Below are positions 56,668-64,000 of a stretch of 64,000 nt of DNA, in pieces. The stretch comes from Lingula anatina (taxonomy: Eukaryota; Brachiopoda; Lingulata; Lingulida; Lingulidae), in the NCBI RefSeq assembly GCF_001039355.2, contig NW_019774425.1:196543-260542 (forward strand). The letters are read 5' to 3'. Each line of letters opens with the position of its first letter. Position 1 is the first letter of the stretch. A program made the translations under genes and the position numbers. Under the pieces are notes generated by a model, which was not told the DNA's origin, made no database searches, and worked only from the letters and a program-made list of their open reading frames with translations.

Positions 56668-59275
56668 TTATTTATTTATTTCAGCATTTTCATGTATAGA
56701 TATATAAATTAATTAAAATGGCTTTAATGGACACCAGTGATATTTTTGTGTAATGTCTGTTTGCGTTTAATGTTTGTTTTGGTGTCTAGCTTTTGATGAT
56801 TGTTATATGCTACTGTACACCTGCTTCTTCCAGATCTCCTATGATATCCCCTGTAAATATAAGTTCACCACAGTGAAGCCATTAGTCAGGTTCCATGTGG
56901 TCAGTTTGTCTGCAGGACGGACACATTCAGCTGTGATAGACTGTGAGTAAAAGAAATGAGTTCACTCCATCATATTTTTTTCTTTTTGGTTATGGTAATG
57001 ACTGGATCTTTTAAATGATGAAAAATTATCAATTTTTGGATATGTTATTTTAGAATCATTAAAGATATATTTTTGTGTAGCATCTGTGGTGCTTTTTCTG
57101 AATAAAATAAAACTATGAGGTAACTTGCTCTTCAGTTTTGTTCTACCGCTCAATAGGAGTGTCCTAATTTCAAGAATTTATGACTTACAGTATCTTTAAA
57201 ATTCACAGTTTTTCCCATTGAAAAGATTAAGTCATTACCATATTTATAGTGCAACACAGCATGTAGATGAAGCATTCCCCAACTATCAGTGCCAATGTTA
57301 GTGCAGTGTTAGTTTTTACTCTGGCGGATACTTAAGCAGACTGCTAAGTATATACCCTATTCCTTTTTTGAGGATATTGTTAGCCTTTGCCAAAAACTCC
57401 TTATTTACTGCCTTACATACATTTGTTTGGATAACAGATAAATCCTTTAGCATTTACGCACATGTCATCTTGCGGGTGATGTCATAATTGCGATTTTGGG
57501 ATTAATATTGAGAAATCAGTTCTCAAATTTTTCTTTTACCTGAGCACCCATGAACACCCTTTTAATGCCAATTTAATAATACCATTTAGTACTCCAAGTA
57601 TTGGGCATATTAAATAATTAGAGCTTATCCATCAATGCCTGTGCTTTTTGCAGTTGTTCAGAAGTAGAAAGTATTATCATGGCTACGTCTTACAGTTCAG
57701 TTTCCTTCCTTTTCTTTACAGTATATGGTCACCTTATCACCTTTGGTGCCAACAAGTATGGTCAGTTAGGCCTAGGGGACTATAAACCCAGGCCTAATGG
57801 TGTCAGTGTGATCTCTAATGTGCTGGCAGGGAAGAGAGTTGAGAGGGTGGCCTGCGGAGATGGATTTACTGTGGTAGCGACGAGTTCAGGTTTGTGGGTT
57901 AATGTATATTTGAAAGACAACTTTTTGAATTGCGAGATCAAAATATTTTTTAAATCAAAATAATAATATGAAAGGAGTGTATGTTTCCTGGAGGTATTAA
58001 AAAATTCATTAGGATAGATTCTTTAATGTGATGTTATGAATATGAAATGCTATATGATAGTATTATCATTTCAGACAATCAGATTTACTCCTGGGGTAAT
58101 GGAGAGAATGGCCGTCTGGGGTCCGTGAGTGATACAGCCAAAGGTGGACCCAATGGTCAGTGTGTGGCCATTCCCAGGCCAGTATTTGGTGCTCTCCATG
58201 TGGTGCCAGACATGTCCTGTAGGAAATGGCATACTATAATAATAGCAGGTCAGTTATACCAGGCCCATAGCCAGTAATTTCAAAAGGGGGGTTCTTTTTT
58301 CTGAAAAAGTGGACCTTTTACCATAAAGCCTTCATGTACCTAGATAAAATTTTTTGCAGGGAACTTTTCCCTGCAAAAGGGGGGTTATTTCGAACCCCCT
58401 GAACCCCCTGGCTATGTAAAGATGGGCACATACATGAAGTTCGTGCATCTGGGTAACTTTTAGAGTTCATAGATGCGCTGTTACTACAAATGTCTATTTT
58501 CATAACAACCTACACTTTAAAAAAAGTAATTTTTCAGTCGTTCTTTAAACTTGTTACCAACCCCTGTCTTGCCAGCAGTTACATTTGTGGTTAAAGGGAT
58601 AATAACTCTTCATATGAGGTCTATATTTCCCAATAAAAACATTGTGAATAACTCATAGAAATATAATATATTCTGTTTTACAACAAAAACAGCAGTTATA
58701 GCTATTATTCTGATATCTGAGCTTGTCTTCAGACCACGTGACCTCCATTGATGGCTATACTCTGTTATAATCTCTTAAGAGATTTTAACAAAAAACCAAA
58801 CTTTTTAGAAAAAAACCAGGGACTAACTTTGAATGTAAAAATGGATTCATTAACCATTGGTAAGTATGGGAAAATTGTTGTTTACTCCAGGAAAATTCAT
58901 TTTTTGGCCAAAATGAAGAGTTATTATCCCTTTAAGTGGCAATAACTGCAGTTCTGTAACAGTGAACTTTTTTATGGTGAATGCTCTTATTTCCTTAATG
59001 GACTGTGATTTACTTGGTCATGTGAATGGGACTGTTGCGTACGTTCATGTGCTTGAAAAAACAGAAAGTCCATCATAGTTTGTCAGTATCTTTCCAGTGA
59101 ATCTCTTCAGTAAAAGTTGAATACTTAACAAGTCGAAGCAACATTTGCACATACTCAGAGAACATATTTATATTGATTTATATTGATTTATACATCTTTT
59201 CCCCCTGAATTTTAGAGAAAGTATTACACCAGAAGACCATCAAGTCTCCAAACAGCAGTGGATCTGGAGGAAACT
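42281..59275 (+). CDS. NEK9: NEK9-type NIMA-related kinase with RCC1 repeats (C-terminus not found)
   Basis: Using one copy of the duplicated block, exons 42281-42430, 42697-42874, 43251-43303, 43539-43609, 44068-44173, 44491-44540, 45025-45106, 45403-45572, 45890-46001, 46262-46336, 46657-46719, 47160-47304, 48177-48377, 48768-48814, 56123-56278, 56834-56942, 57722-57889, 58075-58248 and 59216-59275 join in phase to about 723 residues. The kinase domain has the Gly loop GRGAFG, the catalytic WKK lysine, HRDIKTLN, GDFG and [14 protein letters not shown]1-type repeats follow ([63 protein letters not shown]). NEK9 activates NEK6/7 at mitosis. The family's C-terminal coiled-coil tail would follow the donor at 59276 but is not seen. 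The ATG at 42281 is chosen over 42224 because MDDVSFESD best suits the family's acidic N-terminus. Confidence 0.9.
44410..49726. repeat. Duplicated block, copy 1 (NEK9 exons 6-14)
   Basis: Matches 49871-54885 at high identity through exons and introns, differing by substitutions, microsatellite length and a roughly 0.3-kb insertion (47582-47908). It ends abruptly at 49726, where low-complexity sequence begins. Confidence 0.93.
47582..47908. other. Insertion present in copy 1 only
   Basis: About 0.3 kb in the NEK9 intron before exon 13. At the same place copy 2 has only about 30 unrelated bases. I see no clear terminal repeats. It may be a small transposon or a deletion in the other haplotype. 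Confidence 0.6.
49727..49870. other. Low-complexity contig end and gap (single N)
   Basis: From 49727 the sequence departs from both copies. It has a CGCGCGCACG stretch and long A and C runs unlike the AT-rich surroundings, ending in N at 49870. It looks like a poor-quality read or contig end, not biology. Confidence 0.75.
49952..53979 (+). CDS. NEK9: Second copy of NEK9 exons 6-14 (probable alternative haplotype)
   Basis: Exons 49952-50001, 50485-50566, 50812-50981, 51299-51410, 51680-51754, 52119-52181, 52676-52820, 53399-53599 and 53933-53979 repeat exons 6-14 with all splice sites and phases intact. I count four amino-acid differences from copy 1: Asp to Asn in FADI(D/N), Ala to Phe in VD(A/F)MEG, Val to Ile before TIDFF, and Phe to Tyr in GE(F/Y)G. 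Splicing both copies into one protein would repeat half a kinase lobe and interrupt the propeller, so only one copy should be used in the gene model. Confidence 0.7.
51925..51975. repeat. (AC)n microsatellite
   Basis: About 25 AC units with two AC-to-GC interruptions, in copy 2. Copy 1 has a short (TA)n tract at the corresponding place (46501-46518). Confidence 0.9.
52238..52280. repeat. Poly-T run in copy 2
   Basis: Over 40 T in the intron after exon 11; copy 1 has a run about half as long near 46779-46794. Confidence 0.85.
55262..55492. mobile_element. Degenerate interspersed repeat, related to 60791-61212
   Basis: Opens with AAAAGAGCACTCAGAAAGTGC and ends with AAAAACATCACCTCCTTGGC. These correspond to the two ends of the better-preserved element at 60791-61212. 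It also shares CCTGAAAATTTTATCAAAATC in the middle. Old and diverged. Confidence 0.55.
56598..56663. repeat. (TA)n microsatellite in a NEK9 intron
   Basis: More than 30 TA units followed by a short (TTTA)n tail. Confidence 0.95.
58591..58935. mobile_element. TTAA-flanked MITE, copy 2 (NEK9 intron)
   Basis: A 345-bp element between TTAA at 58591-58594 and at 58932-58935. Its inverted ends are perfect for 16 bp (AGGGATAATAACTCTT and AAGAGTTATTATCCCT). Near-identical to 9625-9975, in the same orientation. Confidence 0.87.
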
Positions 59276-60230
59276 GTATGTATATTTACACATATCATGA
59301 GATAAAGTGATAGTGTAGACTACTTTTTATCAGCCTTAATAGATTTTTATGCCACACAATATCCATTGGCATGCACTCTTTTCTCATTAACCCAGTGAAA
59401 AGAGAAGTGTGTTACTTAACATTTTCACACTTATGTCTCATATTCAAATACCTGGATTGGTTTACTTTTCTCGTTATGAAGTTTAAAAAGATTTTTTTCG
59501 TTTTCCCAAATTGCCATTATCAGTGCGTGACTTAGTATTCCCGTGGGATATAATCCTGTGCTTGTTACATTTTTTAAACATGTACAGTAACAGAAGTGCC
59601 AGTACATAATATTGAAAAATTGGGGGCGACTATGCTGTTCAATGCGTCAAAATTGACCAAAAAAAAAAAAGTAAATAGATAAATAAATAAATACATGTTG
59701 TACACTGTCATCTATTACCAATACATATAAAAGGCAAGGTGGACATTCATTATGGACACTTATTATATTAGGGAAAACTTGTGATTAGAAGTGAGTGCCC
59801 ACATTTGATTTGGTTAGTCCAGAAACAGTTTGTATATTATTCTATTATTTGAATATTATGCTCAAAGGTTAAAATAAAATATGAATTACTAAGTACTTCA
59901 AAAGTAGCCGAGGTACTCATAGAGTTACTATTGAAGTTGAATAGGAAGTCACATAATGGAAATCTTACTGTGACCTTTAATTTGACCTTTGACCTATTTT
60001 TCACCATGATGTGCACTATGCATATTTATCAGTCCTTTTTTCTTCCCAATTAAAACATACATTCATTGCTACCATTTAACTTGAATGAGCTTTATCCAGC
60101 TGGTGGTACAAACTGCAGTGCAAAATCAGTGAAAATAATATTTGCTTCAGAATCTACTATTTATTCGGCAATATTTTGGCTGCCAAAAAAAGAATAGTGT
60201 GTATACACATGTAGTGCATTCATATTCAGG
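59276..60230. other. Region without recognised exon
   Basis: On the plus strand this follows a NEK9 donor site and should be intron. On the minus strand it is the 3' flank of the Link-module gene. I see no NEK9 tail exon and no clear poly(A) signal; a few short homopolymers and (AAAT)n are present. Confidence 0.4.
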
Positions 60231-61070
60231 TTAATATATGAAACAATAAACATCTGACTTAAAGTCGGCATTTTTCTGCAAAGATGATAGGGCTCTGCGA
60301 CCCCCACAGCCAGGTCCAGGGTAACGGATGGGAAGGTACACTTTCTGATCGGATGCCCAACCCCATGCGCAGACATCTAGCCCATCTTCCCATGCAGCAA
60401 GCATTTGGTTTGGTGATGCAATATTGGCACCATGTTCAATGCACACTTGTTGGGCTTGGTTGAAGGAAAGTTTGTAATGGCCCACAGATGAACGAACATG
60501 GAAAACTGGAACTTAAGATAATAGTTCTTATGTATAACTTGAAAATTCAATGAAGGAAGTATAAATAGACTCTTAAGTCATTAAAAGTAAAAGATTTCCA
60601 TGACTCTTAATGTCCATGTTAACTCTAGTATTGACATTTGAACAGGGATATTTTACCTCTACATTTTAAAGATGGGGTCTTCTTTTCTTGCACTCACAAA
60701 GGTGTAAATTTTATAAATATGAAATTAAATTGAATTTTCTATGAATTATTGGTGAAATTTTTAAAAGAAAACTGAAAATATAATAAAACTAGAAAAGCAC
60801 TCTGAGAGCGCAGAGTCTCCAAGCAGCAAAGTCTCCACCCAATGCTGTTTCACCCCTAAATTTTCATTCTATAATGATTAATTTTTTTGATTTTTAATTA
60901 TTGATTGATTATTGATCTGGATCACCACCAAATACTAATCATCTGTTCCTTGGCCCACTTCTGACAGTTCCTGAAAATTTCATCCAAATCGTCCATAACT
61001 AAGTTTTTTTTTTTTTTTGATTATTGATGATTGATTGATTATTGATCCAGATCACCACCAAAAATTAATC
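60151..61070. repeat. Link-exon block, copy 1
   Basis: A 920-bp segment with the last exon and adjoining intron of the Link gene. It matches 63077-64000 at roughly 95% by eye. Confidence 0.9.
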
Positions 61071-62687
61071 ACTTCTCAGTTAACCCATTTCTGACCTACC
61101 CTGAAAATTCCATCGAAATTCATCCATAACTTTTTGAGTTATGTTGATGACAAACAGAGAGACAAACAAACAAACAACAGAGGTGAAAACATAACCTCCT
61201 TGGTGGAGGTTAAGAAAACAAATGACAATCTAAAACAGGAATAGAGTTTTTTAAAGGCCAACTCCATAGGATTTTCCTACCAAAATGAATTTTCTTGGGG
61301 AGAAAGGGCAATTTTCTCCTTCTCACCGATTACTGCTTGACCCATGTCTGCACTTGGATTCCATACTTTATCCTATATTTATTTGTTAATTTAGTTTAAA
61401 ATGACTGAAGGGGTTTGGTGTTTCTTTTGGGACAAATAATTAGGAGTAAAATTCATTCATAATACCAGAACATGGTTAATTGGAATAAAGACTAAACTCA
61501 ATCAAAACTGAAAATCTCTTTTTGATACAAGTATTTTGTATTTATAATTTTCATGTCCATGATTTTTTTTTCCTTTTTTTTTTCTTTTTTTTTTTTTTTT
61601 TTGGTACAAGAGGCGAATTTCTCTCATGAAGTATTTTCTAAATATGGACTAAGAACAGGAGTTAAGTCCTTTTTCCTTGATCCCTAATATCTGCTTCACC
61701 TTTTCCTTTTAAACATTTTAGGTATCTGAATCTTTTTTTAAAGATTTTTTTTCTGCAGCTAATTTTCCTTCCCCTCCCCCTCCCCTTTGTCTCACCCCTA
61801 TGAAAATCTTGAATCAAATGTTGAAGATACCTACGGTATTTCTTTCTTGTACTTGGTTCCACCATTGTCTTCACATACCGTTTCTGGATGATTCTAATGT
61901 CCTGTCAGGTCAAAAATGCACAGATGATGTTTAAGATTTTTAAAATTATTCATTTTTATTTTTATGTGGGAATATTTATGCGTATCTTTGTGCATTAAAT
62001 ATTTACCATATAATTATATGAGCAGCAGCTTGTTATGAACTTGATTTTAAAATTGCAGTACAAACTACAAAAGGATACAAATCTGACTCAATCAACAGTG
62101 TTGTGTTTACTCTCAATTTCCTCATAGTAATTTTAATTACTATTTAATTTTAATTAAAGTTAAGATAAGTTTCTTTTTAAGACTATAAGATAATTGACCT
62201 ATTACATTTTTTGTGAAATACAATTTTGTCGACTGAATGTTAGTAGGATAAAATTTTGGCTCAAAAAGTGAATGCAGGTACGTCTTGAACAATGGAAGAA
62301 ACTTAAGAAGTGTTCACATAAACTTAGGGAGCATGTACACGATAGTTAATTATTCCATTGGCAGCTTGAGTAGGCATGCCAGACAATTTAACTGAGTATA
62401 CTTGAAAGCACTTAAGTAAGAAGTTCTCGCAGAGTTAGATATGATGATATGATGGGTTTAAGTGAATGCAGACTTAGATATGTTTTGCCAAGTATTATAT
62501 TTTTGTTTTCAATTTTGGCATTGACTGAAGGAAACCCATAAACCCAAACTCTCATATAAACATAGGTCTTTCGTTATATCAGTAAATTCGAAACATGTTG
62601 ACTTACCTGGCTGGCATCGCAAGTGAAACAGAAGCTCACACTTGTCAGGAAGGCAGTAACAATAGCGCAAAAGCAGAATTTCCACAT
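60231..62687 (-). CDS. Small secreted protein with a single Link module
   Basis: Three exons (62687-62607, 61901-61835, 60505-60231) with GT-AG junctions join in phases 0 and 1 to exactly 140 residues plus stop. Residues 1-22 (MWKFCFCAIVTAFLTSVSF...) form a hydrophobic signal peptide. Residues 28-49 are a basic linker (KRYVKT, TRKKY). The rest is one Link module: GHYKLSFNQAQQVCIEHGA, then NQMLAAWEDGLDVCAWGW, YLPIRYPGPGCGGRR and SDVYCF, with the four canonical cysteines. The stop follows four codons after the last Cys. Link modules bind hyaluronan or other glycosaminoglycans and are best known from vertebrate TSG-6, CD44 and lecticans; a protein with nothing else is unusual. The phase-1 intron before the module is typical of Link exons. 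Exon 2 is the weakest call. Confidence 0.75.
60791..61212. mobile_element. Interspersed repeat ending in AACCTCCTTGG
   Basis: About 420 bp, beginning AGAAAAGCACTCTGAGAGCG. It contains two internal copies of a GATCACCACCAAA(T/A)A..TAATCA / CCTGAAAAT.TCAT.. module and ends in a GACAAACA-rich tract and ATAACCTCCTTGGTGGAGGTT. Repeats of this style recur in marine invertebrate genomes. It is non-coding and lies in the Link gene's second intron. Confidence 0.65.
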
Positions 62688-63076
62688 CCTTCTGTGTTAA
62701 GTTTTTCTGCTAACTGTGCAATAACAAGTTGCATTGGATTAAAACTTATTTATATATGTTGTTGTTAATGCCATCATTTGCATATCACAGGATGGCAGTT
62801 ATACTAGACACTAACAGACAATGCACCTTTTTATCACATCGTGTGGCATAAAGTTTCTTCAGCCAATGTAAAAATAAGCCAGAGCTGTATCATTTCATCA
62901 AGGAAATTCTCAAATTTAACAATGCAGAACTTGAAAAGGTCAAGATTAAAGCTGATGATGGGAACAGACTGAGGACTAAATCTTACATATAAATGGTGGG
63001 GGCTACATGTACCTAGTTTATATTTCCAATTTTTTCTTTAATGTTAAGACAGATAGAGCATTTGACATGAATATAN

Positions 63077-64000
63077 AATCTACTATTTATTCAGCAATAT
63101 TTTGGCTGCCAAAAAAAAGAATAGTGTGTATACACATGTAGTGCATTCATATTCAGGTTAATATTTGAAACAATAAACATTAGACTTAAAGTTGGCATTT
63201 TTCTGCAAAGATGATAGGGCTCTGCGACTCCCACAGCCAAACCTAGGGTAACGGATGGGAAGGTACACTTTCTGATCGGATGCCCAACCCCATGCACAGA
63301 CGTCTAGCCCATCTTCCCATACAGCAAGCATTTGGTTTGGTGTTGCAATATCGGCACCATGTTTAATGCACACTCGTTTGGCTTGGTTGAAGGAAAGTTT
63401 GTAATGGCCCTCAGATGAACGGACAAGGAAAACTGGAACTTAAGATAATAGTTCTTATGTATAACATAAAAATTCAATGAAGGAAGTATAAATAGACTCT
63501 TAAGTCATTAAAGCTAATAGATTTCCATGACTCTTAATGTCTATGTTAACTCTAGTATTAACATTTGAACAGGGATATTTTACCTCTACATTTTAAAGAT
63601 AGGGTCTTCTTTTCTTGCACTCACAAAGGTGTAAATTTTATAAATATGAAATTAAATTGAATTTTCTATGAATTATTGGTGAAATTTTTAAAAGAAAACT
63701 GAAAATATATTAAAACTAGAAAAGCACTCAGAGAGCGCAGTCTCCAAGGCAGCAAAGTCTCCACCCAAAGCCGTTTCACCCCTAAGTTTTCATTCTATAA
63801 TGATTAATTTTTTTTGATTTTTGATTATTGATTGGTTATTGATCCGGATCACCACCAAAAACTAATCATCTGTTCCTTGGCCCACTTCTGACAGTTCCTG
63901 AAAATTTCATCAAAATCGTCCATAACTTACTTTTTTTTTTTTTTTTTTGATTATTGATGATTGATTGATTATTGATCCAGATCACCACCAAAAATTAATC
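63077..64000. repeat. Link-exon block, copy 2
   Basis: Starts directly after the N at 63076 and runs to the window edge, collinear with 60151-61070. It includes part of the interspersed repeat, from about 63718. Confidence 0.9.
63158..63432 (-). CDS. Link-module exon, second copy (partial gene)
   Basis: A 275-bp terminal exon, same length, phase and stop as the last exon of the gene at 60231-62687. It encodes a Link module with all four Cys (RVCIKHGA, DVCAWGW, FGCGSRR, SNVYCF). It differs from copy 1 at about 14 of roughly 90 residues, several replacing acidic or neutral residues with Lys/Arg. Its upstream exons would lie beyond the window. It may be a tandem paralogue or the other allele; the adjoining N keeps both options open. 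Confidence 0.7.

Noticed and set aside
56473-56712. 79-codon ORF of alternating Tyr/Ile
   Set aside because: Translation of the (TA)n microsatellite.
61662-61874. 70-codon Lys/Arg-rich minus-strand ORF
   Set aside because: Only its beginning overlaps the proposed Link exon 2; the rest is intron beyond the GTAGGT donor.
62607-62690. Alternative reading of the Link gene's first exon as a Cys-rich exon (RYCYCLPDKCELL) joined directly to the Link exon in phase 1
   Set aside because: The phase fits, but this frame has an upstream stop, no ATG and a poor acceptor. The signal-peptide frame has an ATG and reaches the Link exon in phase through exon 61835-61901.

Overview
The window is nuclear DNA of an invertebrate animal: AT-rich, with intron-split genes, GT-AG junctions, microsatellites and miniature transposons. 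A selenoprotein N gene argues against insects and nematodes, which lack it. The gene set and repeats suit a lophotrochozoan, perhaps a mollusc; that placement is inference. I joined exons by hand from splice sites, reading phase and remembered family sequences. The six complete models and the Link gene all add up to whole codons, but no alignment was run.

Layout: (1) 232-2170 minus, C1orf198/DUF4706-like protein. (2) 2465-8007 plus, PUS10 pseudouridine synthase, 18 coding exons, 526 aa. (3) 8979-14177 minus, Rel-class NF-kB factor, 11 coding exons, 590 aa, with two MITE-like insertions in introns. (4) 15645-16491 plus, a small protein with a TEX55/RII-like docking domain. (5) 17574-34649 minus, a three-unit EML5/EML6-type microtubule-associated protein, 36 coding exons, 1,969 aa. 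(6) 35117-39820 plus, SELENON, with an in-frame Sec TGA, a strong downstream stem-loop and SECIS-like candidates in the 3' UTR. (7) 42281-59275 plus, a NEK9-type kinase with RCC1 repeats; its C-terminal tail is not found. (8) 60231-62687 minus, a 140-aa secreted single-Link-module protein, plus a second diverged copy of its last exon at 63158-63432.

The first six genes alternate in orientation: three head-to-head pairs (spacers of 294, 1467 and 467 bp) and two tail-to-tail pairs. PUS10 and NF-kB share back-to-back polyadenylation signals. The genes do not form a pathway; they are housekeeping, cytoskeletal, ciliary, immune and ER-redox genes side by side.

The right third has assembly trouble. 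A 5 kb block with NEK9 exons 6-14 occurs twice (44410-49726 and 49871-54885), separated by low-complexity GC-rich sequence and a single N. A 0.92 kb block with the Link exon also recurs directly after an N (60151-61070 and 63077-64000). The first looks like two uncollapsed haplotypes. The second is either the same or a tandem paralogue, and its coding part has changed more than its flanks, mostly at amino-acid-changing sites.
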